49,436 bases of DNA from BOG-1112 sp964635325 (GTDB lineage Bacteria; Bdellovibrionota_B; Oligoflexia; Oligoflexales; Bog-1112). The notes beneath the pieces are model-generated. The model ran no database searches. It was given only the letters and a program-made list of their open reading frames with translations, and was not told the DNA's origin. A program made the position numbers and the translations under genes. Below, in pieces: positions 1-7,642 of this stretch (positions are counted from its first letter, which is position 1; the number at the start of each line of letters is the position of its first letter). The stretch lies in the NCBI GenBank assembly GCA_964635325.1, contig CAZWOL010000016.1:1-49436 (forward strand). Reading direction: 5' to 3'.

Positions 1-2
1 CG

Positions 3-1313
3 ATTGCAACAGTAACTCTCTCTGGATACGGAGTCAGCAGTTACATCTGCGCTGAAGAAGTCAGTCAATCCGGAAGGGTATCAGGATATAGCGCTTCGAC
101 TGCTGTCATAGCTAAACGCCCAGGCTTTACGAACTTAACAATGCATCCAACTGATTTATTCGCATGTGGAGTAGTTACGGCAGGTCAAGCCTATTGTTGG
201 GGTAAAAATACTTATGGTGAATTAGGCACGACGAGCGTTGCCTTAGGCGCAACTCAAGCAACTCCAATCGCCGTCGATCAAACCGCATTGACTGGAGTCT
301 CCTTTACAGATATTTCTGCTGGCGGCACACATGTCTGTGCCATAGGATCAAATAACAAAATCTATTGTTGGGGTAGGAATATCCTTGGTCAATTGGGTAC
401 TGGTAATACTACAGATTCTCTCGTCCCTGTAGAAGTTGCTCAAGGCACCGTACCTTCTGGAGTGCATCTTAGCAAGATTGCTGCCATGATAGGGGGGGCC
501 ACTTGCAGCATAGGATCTGATGGTATCGCATATTGTTGGGGTGGAAATAGCATAGGACAACTCGGAGACGGAACCACCACAAATCGATACTTAGCAGGAC
601 CCGTTAGCACGGGAGCTATACCAGGAGGCGTAACCTTGACCGAAATAGTTAGATCCGGATATTTTATTCTAACCTTAGGTACTAATGGCCACATTTATTA
701 CTGGGGAGGCATCTCAAATAATGTTTGGGGATTACCGCAAAGCTCTCCAACTGCCTATGATCAAAGCGCCCTTCCTTCTGGAGTTGTTTTCTCTACGATA
801 TCTTCGATGACCATAAGTCATCAGTGCGCCAAAGGATCAGACAACAAATATTACTGTTGGGGATACAATGACTACGGTCAACTAGGAGATGGGACAACAA
901 CTCTATCCTTTGCTCCTGTAGCTGTTGATACGAGTACCCTGCCTTCAGGAGTCACTTTTACAGAAGTCGTAGCCGGAGCTAATTCTTCTTGTGGAATAGC
1001 CTCAAATCATAACCTTTACTGCTGGGGCGACGACTCCGCAGGCCAATTAGGAAGCGCTTGTTATATATTTAATAACGACCCCAACGGCTATTCTCTGACC
1101 CCTGTCCTGGCTGATCAATCTATGCTTCCTAGTGGGGTTACCTTTACTAAACTTTGGAAACCAACTCAATACGGAGCTCATATGTGTGCAAACGCCTCCA
1201 ACTACCAAACCTACTGTTGGGGTAGTAATACGAATAAAGTACTAGGCAGCGGTTCAACGAATAGTTATGAATGCTCTCCGGTGCCTGTAGATCAAAGCAC
1301 GCTTGCACCCTAA
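3..1313 (+). CDS. RCC1-repeat protein, 5' partial
   Basis: The reading frame is open from the left edge of the window, so the true start lies outside; the first in-frame ATG (141) is internal. The visible 436 residues are a string of RCC1-type beta-propeller repeats, each with a core like 'YCWGxNxxGQLG' preceded by a 'Cxxxx(S/N)' strand, seen about seven times. Spacers repeat the pattern 'P..VDQS.LPSGVTFT', and cysteines recur just before the tryptophan. In eukaryotes the fold binds Ran or chromatin. In bacteria such repeats occur in secreted or surface proteins and in some effectors. The visible part shows no signal peptide or catalytic domain. The gene lies upstream of pilB, separated by 137 bases. 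Function unknown; the repeat assignment is firm, and a surface or effector role is inference. Confidence 0.85.
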   Translation: MATVTLSGYGVSSYICAEEVSQSGRVSGYSASTAVIAKRPGFTNLTMHPTDLFACGVVTAGQAYCWGKNTYGELGTTSVALGATQATPIAVDQTALTGVSFTDISAGGTHVCAIGSNNKIYCWGRNILGQLGTGNTTDSLVPVEVAQGTVPSGVHLSKIAAMIGGATCSIGSDGIAYCWGGNSIGQLGDGTTTNRYLAGPVSTGAIPGGVTLTEIVRSGYFILTLGTNGHIYYWGGISNNVWGLPQSSPTAYDQSALPSGVVFSTISSMTISHQCAKGSDNKYYCWGYNDYGQLGDGTTTLSFAPVAVDTSTLPSGVTFTEVVAGANSSCGIASNHNLYCWGDDSAGQLGSACYIFNNDPNGYSLTPVLADQSMLPSGVTFTKLWKPTQYGAHMCANASNYQTYCWGSNTNKVLGSGSTNSYECSPVPVDQSTLAP

Positions 1314-1412
1314 ACTACAGATATTTGCAAACGACACGTTTTTTCAAAAAATACGAATAAATTCAAGATAAATGCACCCAATTCGTTAAGAAAACCCACA
1401 AAATTCCGAAAC

Positions 1413-1439
1413 CTAAGAGGTCGACAACCAATCTCTTAG
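1413..1439. repeat. Inverted repeat upstream of pilB
   Basis: CTAAGAG and CTCTTAG form perfect 7-bp arms around a 13-base loop, ending 11 bases before the pilB start codon. On the transcript it could fold just ahead of the weak ribosome-binding site (TAGG). No T-run follows, so it is not a typical terminator. Any regulatory role is speculative. Confidence 0.35.
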
Positions 1440-1450
1440 CTTGTAGGCCT

Positions 1451-3187
1451 ATGGCAACTCTTCAGGACATTTTAGAAAATCTCCCAGAGCTTTCCCAAGA
1501 AGATCTCAAAAATATTCTTGCGGACGCCAAAGCAAATAACATTTCGTTGTTACAGGCTGTAGAGAATTCCAAAAAACTCTCTGATGAACGCATCCTTGAA
1601 ATTTTTGCAAAACACTACAAAGTTTCTACGGTTAACCTCAGCGAAAAAGACATAGACCCTGAGATTATAAAAATCATCCCTAAAAGTATCGTAGTTCAGT
1701 ATAGACTCATCCCTATAGATCGGGTTGGAAATAACATCATCATCGCAACTGCAAATCCTCGCAACACCGAAGCCATTGATGCTATTCGATTCAAGTGCGG
1801 ATACCTAGCTAAGACAGTACTGACCCTCGAGAGCAAGATCAGCGAAGCTATAGATAAGTACTACGGCAAGATGGACATGTCTCATCTTGAAAAAAGCGGA
1901 GAAACGACGCGCGTAGGAACCATAGTATCAGCTCGACGCACCATCGGATCAAATGAAAGCAAAGATGATGGTCCAGTTATCAAACTTGTTAATGATGTAT
2001 TGATCAAATGTTTAAATTCCAAGGCATCGGATATTCACTTTGAAATCTATGAAGATCATATGCGCATTCGACTACGCATTGATGGTGCCTTGACGGAAAT
2101 AGCACGACCACCGATCTCGTTCAAAGGAGCGCTCATATCACGCATTAAAATCATGGCTGGCTTGAATATTGCTGAATCACGACTTCCACAAGATGGTGCT
2201 ATCAATATTGCTGTTGGAGACAAACCCATCGACTTTCGCGTCAACTGTCTCCCCACGGTCTATGGTGAAAAAATCGTTATGCGTATCTTGGATAAATCCA
2301 ACTTGCAAGTAGACATGACACAATTGGGATTTGAAGAAGACCAACTCAAAATATTCAAGAAATCCATCAGTGCTCCTAACGGAATGGTATTAGTAACTGG
2401 CCCAACAGGATCAGGAAAAACCACAACACTTTATTCTGCACTACAGGAACTCAATGTCGAAGACACCAATGTCATGACAGCAGAAGATCCAGTAGAATAC
2501 AATTTGCCAGGCATCAACCAGGTTCAGATGAAACTGGATATAGGACTCAATTTTGCAGAAGCATTACGTGCGTTCCTTCGTCAAGATCCTGACGTGATCA
2601 TGGTTGGGGAGATTCGTGATTTGGAGACTGCAGAGATCGGTGTCAAAGCTGCTCTCACTGGCCACTTGGTGCTTTCCACACTCCATACCAACAGCGCTGC
2701 AGATACGATCTCACGTTTGCTGAATATGGGTCTAGCCCCGTTCAACCTTGTCGCTTCGATCAATTGCATTACTGCACAACGTCTCGTCCGCAAAATCTGC
2801 CCTCATTGTCGCGTCGAAGACACCAGCATTACACCAAACTCACTCATTGAACTTGGTATAAGCAAAGCCTACGCTGATAAAGTCAAAGCTTATATAGGTA
2901 AGGGTTGTCAAGCATGCAGCAACACAGGTAGCAAGGGTCGCATTGCTGTGCACGAAGTACTCTTTATGAATGATGACATCAAAAACAGTATTCTAAGGGG
3001 TGATCCCTCTTTGGAAATCAAAAAAGTTGCAATGCGTACAGGCATGAAGACTCTAAGACAGTCTGCTCTTACAAAAATGGTACAAGGAATTACAACGGCA
3101 AAAGAAGTTGTTAAGATCACCAGTCCTGATTCGGATGCGAATGCGAGTTCTGCAAAAGCTCCCTCTCCACCTACTTCAAAGGCATAA
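1451..3187 (+). CDS. pilB: Type IV pilus extension ATPase PilB
   Basis: Cytoplasmic hexameric ATPase that powers pilus assembly. The 578-residue protein has an N-terminal MshEN/T2SSE-N region (about 1-140), then the secretion ATPase core: Walker A GPTGSGKTTT near residue 317, Walker B-type DPDVIMVGEIRD near 378, the His box 'TGHLVLSTLHTN' near 402, and the zinc-binding tetracysteine CPHC (about 449) plus CQAC (about 485) typical of PilB/GspE and absent from PilT. The C-terminal tail is low-complexity, rich in Ser, Ala and Pro. pilC starts three bases after the stop, so the two are co-transcribed. PilB is preferred to GspE because of the pilC neighbour and the lack of other gsp genes. The retraction ATPase pilT, often between pilB and pilC in related bacteria, is not here. 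Confidence 0.93.
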   Translation: MATLQDILENLPELSQEDLKNILADAKANNISLLQAVENSKKLSDERILEIFAKHYKVSTVNLSEKDIDPEIIKIIPKSIVVQYRLIPIDRVGNNIIIATANPRNTEAIDAIRFKCGYLAKTVLTLESKISEAIDKYYGKMDMSHLEKSGETTRVGTIVSARRTIGSNESKDDGPVIKLVNDVLIKCLNSKASDIHFEIYEDHMRIRLRIDGALTEIARPPISFKGALISRIKIMAGLNIAESRLPQDGAINIAVGDKPIDFRVNCLPTVYGEKIVMRILDKSNLQVDMTQLGFEEDQLKIFKKSISAPNGMVLVTGPTGSGKTTTLYSALQELNVEDTNVMTAEDPVEYNLPGINQVQMKLDIGLNFAEALRAFLRQDPDVIMVGEIRDLETAEIGVKAALTGHLVLSTLHTNSAADTISRLLNMGLAPFNLVASINCITAQRLVRKICPHCRVEDTSITPNSLIELGISKAYADKVKAYIGKGCQACSNTGSKGRIAVHEVLFMNDDIKNSILRGDPSLEIKKVAMRTGMKTLRQSALTKMVQGITTAKEVVKITSPDSDANASSAKAPSPPTSKA

Positions 3188-3190
3188 GCT

Positions 3191-4456
3191 ATGCCAGCCT
3201 TTGAATACAAAGCCAAGAGCAAAGACAAGCGACTACGAAGCGGATCTCTGACCGCAGCAAGTAAGGCTGAGGCCAAAGCCCTCTTGCGTATGCGTGGATT
3301 GCGTTCTATTGAAATACGTCTCCCGAAAGCAACCAAACTCTTCGAAGGCGAAACTCCAGTCATCGGGGAGATTCTATTCAAAGATGAAAAAGGAAACTTT
3401 CAATTTAACCTTGGAGAGCAACTACCAACATCCAAAGATGTAATTGTATTTACAAAGCAACTTGCAACTATGGTTGGCAGCGGAGTTCCTCTGATTCAGT
3501 CGCTTGGCATTCTTGAAAAGCAACAGAGTTCTCGCGGTTTTCGGCGCACGCTTAAGCTAGCTCGAGAAGCCGTTGAAGGTGGCGAATCTTTCTCAGCAGC
3601 TCTCACCAAATTCCCGAAGATTTTTGATCCTCTATACACAGCTATGGCTGCTGCTGGAGAAGCTAGTGGTAATCTTGATGTGATTTTTAAAAAACTTGTC
3701 AGCTACATAGAAAAGGCAGACAAAATCAAGAACCAAATCAAATCTGCAATGGCATATCCGATTGTTGTTCTTGTCGTTGCTATCTCAGTAGTGACGGGAC
3801 TTCTTGCTTTTGTTGTTCCTATTTTTGCACAACAATTTCAAGAGACAGGTCGCGCACTTCCCTGGCTAACGCAACAGGTCATCGATTTTTCGAATTTTTT
3901 TCGTGACTATTGGTATCTTATTTTCGGCAGCATATTTCTTGCTCTCATCGGGTTTCGGTATTGGAAAAAAACCCCAAAAGGCGAAAAATCTTTTGATGCT
4001 CTGATTTTAAAATTCCCTGTTATCGGAGATCTTTTACGGAAAATTGCTGTGGGTCGATTCTGTTCAACGATGGCAAGCATGCTCAGTTCCGGTGTGAATC
4101 TACTTGAAGCTCTCAGCATCTGCGCAACATCAGCAGGAAACAAGACCATTGAATTGTTCATTCTGAATGTGAAAGTTTCTCTGGAAAAAGGCTCAACATT
4201 CTCAGCCCCTCTCAGTGAAGGCACTCTCTTTCCAAGCATGGTCGTGTCGATGGTTGCAGTGGGTGAGTCAACCGGAAAACTTGATGAAATGCTTTTGAAG
4301 GTCAGTGATTTCTACGAAGAAGAAGTCGATAACTCTGTCAAAGCAATGCTATCGATGATCGAACCGATCATGATCGTCGTGATCGGTTCGATCATCGCCT
4401 TGGTTGTCGTAGCGATGTACCTTCCTGTCTTTGAAATGGCAGGCGGCATCGAATAG
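3191..4456 (+). CDS. pilC: Type IV pilus platform protein PilC
   Basis: Inner-membrane platform of the type IV pilus machine, on which PilB acts. The 421-residue length fits the family. The start 'MPAFEYKAKSKDKRLRSGSL' is the classical PilC/GspF opening, followed by two GspF domains: 'FTKQLATMVGSGVPLIQSL' near residues 90-110, and its copy 'RFCSTMASMLSSGVNLLEAL' near 290-310. Membrane segments are visible near residues 187-215 and 240-257 and at the C terminus ('MIVVIGSIIALVVVAMYLPVF'). It follows pilB by three bases. The codons for the C-terminal segment form an exceptional inverted repeat (listed separately). A GspF identity is less likely because no pseudopilin or secretin gene is near. 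Confidence 0.92.
   Translation: MPAFEYKAKSKDKRLRSGSLTAASKAEAKALLRMRGLRSIEIRLPKATKLFEGETPVIGEILFKDEKGNFQFNLGEQLPTSKDVIVFTKQLATMVGSGVPLIQSLGILEKQQSSRGFRRTLKLAREAVEGGESFSAALTKFPKIFDPLYTAMAAAGEASGNLDVIFKKLVSYIEKADKIKNQIKSAMAYPIVVLVVAISVVTGLLAFVVPIFAQQFQETGRALPWLTQQVIDFSNFFRDYWYLIFGSIFLALIGFRYWKKTPKGEKSFDALILKFPVIGDLLRKIAVGRFCSTMASMLSSGVNLLEALSICATSAGNKTIELFILNVKVSLEKGSTFSAPLSEGTLFPSMVVSMVAVGESTGKLDEMLLKVSDFYEEEVDNSVKAMLSMIEPIMIVVIGSIIALVVVAMYLPVFEMAGGIE
4353..4397. repeat. 18-bp-arm perfect inverted repeat inside pilC
   Basis: The left arm CGATGATCGAACCGATCA (4353-4370) and the right arm TGATCGGTTCGATCATCG (4380-4397) are exact reverse complements around a 9-base spacer. It lies wholly inside the pilC coding sequence, over codons of the conserved C-terminal 'MIEPIMIVVIGSII' stretch. 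The amino acids restrict but do not dictate this codon choice. As mRNA it would form a very stable hairpin about 60 bases before the stop. Confidence 0.9.
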
Positions 4457-4488
4457 AAGCCTTCCACACAAACACTATGGAATCTCAT

Positions 4489-4529
4489 TTAGACATACAC
4501 TTGCGAAGTGCATAGCATGATATGTCTAA
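4489..4529. repeat. Nested inverted repeat after pilC
   Basis: TTAGACATA (4489-4497) and TATGTCTAA (4521-4529) are perfect 9-bp arms. Inside them CACTT-GCG-AAGTG (4498-4510) forms a second perfect hairpin. It lies in the 189-base gap between pilC and the following gene. There is no T-run, so it may be a factor-dependent terminator, a protein-binding site or a processing hairpin. Nothing else recognisable is in this gap. Confidence 0.5.
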
Positions 4530-4645
4530 TATTCTAGGATCTTTTTCTTGACTCTAGGTGCCGCTACCTTTATAAGCACGTCTTGAAATTTTTATCTTCG
4601 GAAGCACACTCCCTCGCATGCTCAAACGTTTGGATAAAATTATTT

Positions 4646-6679
4646 ATGGCTCTACGACTTCTATTTGTCTTTCTTTTTTCCTCAGCATTATCATGCAATG
4701 AACGAGAAGCATCTACAAATGAGCCTGCACTCTCGCAACCAAACGAAGATACTCCTCCACATCTTAAAAATATCCTTGTTGTCGATGACGTTGAAAATGT
4801 CATTCGTACCGACATAGGCGAGCTAAAGAGTCTCGATGATCTTGCAGACATCTGCACTTCAACAGACGGGATTTGGCACAACAATCTGTGGAGCTGCACC
4901 TGCGAAATTAACAAACTCTTTGCTCCACGCTGGGGCTGTCTAGGCATCGAAGTCAGCACTAAAGGAATGGGGTGCCTAAAAGAAGGTTTAAGCAAGATAT
5001 TGAACGAAAAGGGCAACGCTGAATTCGACCAATGCTTAGCTGGGATGTTTTCCCAAGATGCTTATCTCAGCTTTGATGCCGACGCGTGGCATAAAGAAGA
5101 TATCAAGCAGAAGAAGAATCTAGCCAAATCCATAGATCAAGATGGATTTGCATTTTTGGCTGGCGAGTATGACCCAAAACTAAATTGGTATAGAAGCCAT
5201 CTCAATCCTAAATTATTCGATGACACAAAATTTATAATCTCACCGCAGGAAAATTTAGGTCCCTATGGTTCAATCCCCAGACGAAGTTACCTGAGCTTAC
5301 AGCCAAAATTTGGATTTGATAATTTTAGTGTTTCGCTAACAGCACCATCTACATCAAGATTTTCTGATGAAGGTCTGTGCGTGAATGCCCTTAAGGAAAA
5401 CAATATTCTTGAATCTCACGCTCAAAAAGCATGTCGACAAGTCTTTGAGGTCATAAAAACCATTGAAAATGGTCCCCTTCAATTTGATAAGCTATTTGAT
5501 CTCAAATATTGCGGTTTTTGTGGCATCAATCATACCCAAATTTCTTACGAGACTAAATTTTCCTATGTGATAGCTTTTAGAAATTTCTACGCAATCGAAC
5601 GCGTCGCCTACATCGATGATAATGGTTTCAGTTCTTCGATTCGGTTTACCGGATCTGGCAGACTAAAATCCATTTCTTTTAATTTTTCGCACTTTTTAGA
5701 CGAAAAAACATACCCTTTCATGCAAACAAATCATTCAATTTATACAAATGGTAATTTTAGTCAAATTCAATTAAAAAACACCACCACAACCTCACTTTTT
5801 GACCTTTGGAAATTTTTTAATGCACTACGGATTCAAGAAGAAAATCAAAAGCAAAAGGTCCCACCGCTGCATGTGCACTTGCTCGACAACTCTTTCAACC
5901 TTGCAAGCAAAGAAGCCATGTCTTTACATACCAACTTAAATCGGCTGTTGGAATTACCTGGCAGTTATGAGCAAGATAATTTTGTAAAATTTCTGAGAGA
6001 GAAGCCTTTATTGGAACAAGACTATCCAAGCTGGGATGCTTCTGATCCACGTTCACTTCTAAAAGGCATATTTTTAGATAAAGAATCCACCGACGTTGGC
6101 CATAGCAACAATATGGCTCAGATCGTAATCGGTAATCTAGCTAATATAAAAATTAGTATAAGCCCTTCTCTAAATCCCGGGATAGATACCAAAAATGATA
6201 TGGATCGCTTCCTAAAAAGTAACGAGATTTTCATTGTCAATTGCACTCTCTCGAAAAATCAGCTTTCACCAGATGTGTTCAAATTTATAGTCGAGCAAAA
6301 TCCTCAAATTATATTTATCTATGCTTCAGGAAACTACGGAGGTGACGATGTTATTCATGACCCCCAATGGTCGGCTCTTGAAGGCAACTACCCAAATGTA
6401 ATTGTAGCTGCAGGATACAATCCCTCTTCAAAGAGGAGAATAACTGGAAATGGGGGTCTCAGTGCGACCGTTGCCGTACCCAACTCTCACGAAGGAACGT
6501 CGGTTGCAGCATCTAAAGTAACTCACTTAGCTCTCCGTTTGAAACGAAAATTCCCTCTCATGAATGCCATTGAAATTGTAAAATTGATTCATCATCATCT
6601 AATTCCTGCACCCGGCTTGCCAGTAAAGATGCAGGGAATTGTAAACTTGGATGTCAGCGTGTATGGTTCACGCTTTTAA
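4646..6679 (+). CDS. Divergent subtilase-like (S8) lipoprotein
   Basis: Predicted exported protease of 677 residues. The ATG at 4646 is preferred over an upstream TTG (4583) because it opens directly into a signal peptide with a lipobox-like ALSC (Cys17), suggesting lipidation. About 390 residues of unrecognised N-terminal region follow, with several Cys. The C-terminal third carries subtilase-like blocks: 'VHLLDNS' (Asp414), 'DVGHSNNMAQIV' (His486), 'IYASGN' (oxyanion Asn563) and 'EGTSVAASKV' (Ser619). Order and spacing fit the D-H-S triad of family S8, although flanking residues are divergent. 'NVIVAAGYN' before the Ser block also fits. The next gene, a Hint-domain protein, starts 22 bases later, so the two are probably one transcript. 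Local sequence is more AT-rich than in pilB or the lps genes, consistent with acquisition. The protease assignment rests on motifs only. Confidence 0.65.
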   Translation: MALRLLFVFLFSSALSCNEREASTNEPALSQPNEDTPPHLKNILVVDDVENVIRTDIGELKSLDDLADICTSTDGIWHNNLWSCTCEINKLFAPRWGCLGIEVSTKGMGCLKEGLSKILNEKGNAEFDQCLAGMFSQDAYLSFDADAWHKEDIKQKKNLAKSIDQDGFAFLAGEYDPKLNWYRSHLNPKLFDDTKFIISPQENLGPYGSIPRRSYLSLQPKFGFDNFSVSLTAPSTSRFSDEGLCVNALKENNILESHAQKACRQVFEVIKTIENGPLQFDKLFDLKYCGFCGINHTQISYETKFSYVIAFRNFYAIERVAYIDDNGFSSSIRFTGSGRLKSISFNFSHFLDEKTYPFMQTNHSIYTNGNFSQIQLKNTTTTSLFDLWKFFNALRIQEENQKQKVPPLHVHLLDNSFNLASKEAMSLHTNLNRLLELPGSYEQDNFVKFLREKPLLEQDYPSWDASDPRSLLKGIFLDKESTDVGHSNNMAQIVIGNLANIKISISPSLNPGIDTKNDMDRFLKSNEIFIVNCTLSKNQLSPDVFKFIVEQNPQIIFIYASGNYGGDDVIHDPQWSALEGNYPNVIVAAGYNPSSKRRITGNGGLSATVAVPNSHEGTSVAASKVTHLALRLKRKFPLMNAIEIVKLIHHHLIPAPGLPVKMQGIVNLDVSVYGSRF

Positions 6680-6701
6680 CTATCACTTAAAAGGTATTGC
6701 A

Positions 6702-7541
6702 ATGGAAAAGAAATTCTTAAGTGGCTGCCTAGTCTTTTTGATTGGGATGAATGCATTAAGCCTGAAAGCCGAAAATGAAAAACCTCAACGACCAGATGAA
6801 CCTATCCATGTCAACCGTTGTTTCACAAAAGATAGTCTTGATAAAAAGGATGCGTTAGCCAGAATGGCATGGGCAAAAAGATGTAAACTTCTTACTCAAA
6901 GACAAATTGAATTCTTTATCGAAGAGGAACATTTCCCAAGCTACTCTCATACAAATGGTGATTTTAGGGCTCCCATCGATATCAATGCCCCCTGTGACGG
7001 ATGGCTAAAGGCTTATATTTCATGTCCGTGGGGATGCTATACAGCAGATCAACGTCTTATGTTCGATGGACGCTACCTAAGGATCGACGAAGCCAGTAAG
7101 AATCTGGAAAAAACGATCACAGCTTTGAGCATCGATTCAATGCTTGAGGACCTTCGTTTTCAAGAGCAAAATATTGAAAGCTATGTGACAGGTGATACAG
7201 AAGAGTTGGTCTATAAATTTACTGTCTCCAACAATCATACATTAGAGGTTACGTCTATTCATCCTATGGTCACAGCTGACGGCAGTATTATTCAAGCTAA
7301 AAACATTAAAGTTGGAGACAACTTACTAAGCGCTGAGGGAATTGCTGAAAAAGTACTTCAAATTGATACTCGGACATACAAAGGTACGGTTTACAATATA
7401 ACCCCAAAATCCGAACAAAAATTGGAGAATATCTTTGTCGCAGAAGGCCTACTTACGGGATCCAACCGATTTCAAAATGAATGGATCGACACAGACTTTC
7501 GCTTACGCAATCGCAAGAGCTTAGATATTAGCGATCTATAA
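6702..7541 (+). CDS. Small secreted Hint (intein/hedgehog-like) domain protein
   Basis: 279-residue exported protein. The ATG at 6702 is chosen over an upstream GTG or ATG because it begins a signal peptide (about 1-23, ending LSLKA). A Cys-containing segment (about 24-110) is followed by a Hint fold: GCYTADQRLM puts the nucleophilic Cys1 at residue 112, 'HTLEVTSIHPM' gives the block B TxxH (Thr184, His187), 'IQAKNIKVGDNLLS' matches the conserved loop, and 'ENIFVAEGLLTGSNRFQN' matches the terminal block. A canonical C-terminal His-Asn followed by Cys/Ser/Thr is not evident. Thioester cleavage of the N-terminal part, as in hedgehog and bacterial intein-like domains, is therefore more likely than full splicing. 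No homing endonuclease is inserted. Only about 19 residues follow the domain, so no C-terminal toxin cargo is visible. It lies between a subtilase-like protein and two pore-forming candidates. Confidence 0.75.
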   Translation: MEKKFLSGCLVFLIGMNALSLKAENEKPQRPDEPIHVNRCFTKDSLDKKDALARMAWAKRCKLLTQRQIEFFIEEEHFPSYSHTNGDFRAPIDINAPCDGWLKAYISCPWGCYTADQRLMFDGRYLRIDEASKNLEKTITALSIDSMLEDLRFQEQNIESYVTGDTEELVYKFTVSNNHTLEVTSIHPMVTADGSIIQAKNIKVGDNLLSAEGIAEKVLQIDTRTYKGTVYNITPKSEQKLENIFVAEGLLTGSNRFQNEWIDTDFRLRNRKSLDISDL

Positions 7542-7550
7542 GATTGTAAA

Positions 7551-7581
7551 GATGCCATACATTATCCATATGCATGGCATC
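7551..7581. repeat. Inverted repeat between Hint and MACPF genes
   Basis: GATGCCAT (7551-7558) and ATGGCATC (7574-7581) are perfect 8-bp arms with a 15-base loop, starting nine bases after the Hint gene stop. No T-run follows. It is one of three such intergenic hairpins within this gene block. Confidence 0.45.
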
Positions 7582-7642
7582 ATCTCACTCTCAAATACAT
7601 TCTAAATTTATAAACATTTGCTTACCTATTCAGGAATTCCTT

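Noticed and set aside
141..1313. ATG at 141 as the true start of the RCC1 protein
   Set aside because: The frame is open to the window edge and there is no ribosome-binding site; it is treated as a partial gene.
2908..3381. 157-codon open frame on the minus strand
   Set aside because: Lies wholly antisense to pilB and pilC, has no ribosome-binding site or recognisable motif, and is a shadow of the real genes.
1451..4456. Type II secretion (gspE-gspF) instead of type IV pilus
   Set aside because: No gspG-like pseudopilin or other gsp gene follows, and the N- and C-terminal patterns fit PilB/PilC.
4570..5016. 148-codon minus-strand frame
   Set aside because: Antisense to the subtilase-like gene, with low-complexity shadow composition and no family signal.
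6702..7541. Active protein-splicing intein in a host gene
   Set aside because: There is no split host domain on either side, no homing endonuclease, and no clear terminal His-Asn plus nucleophile.
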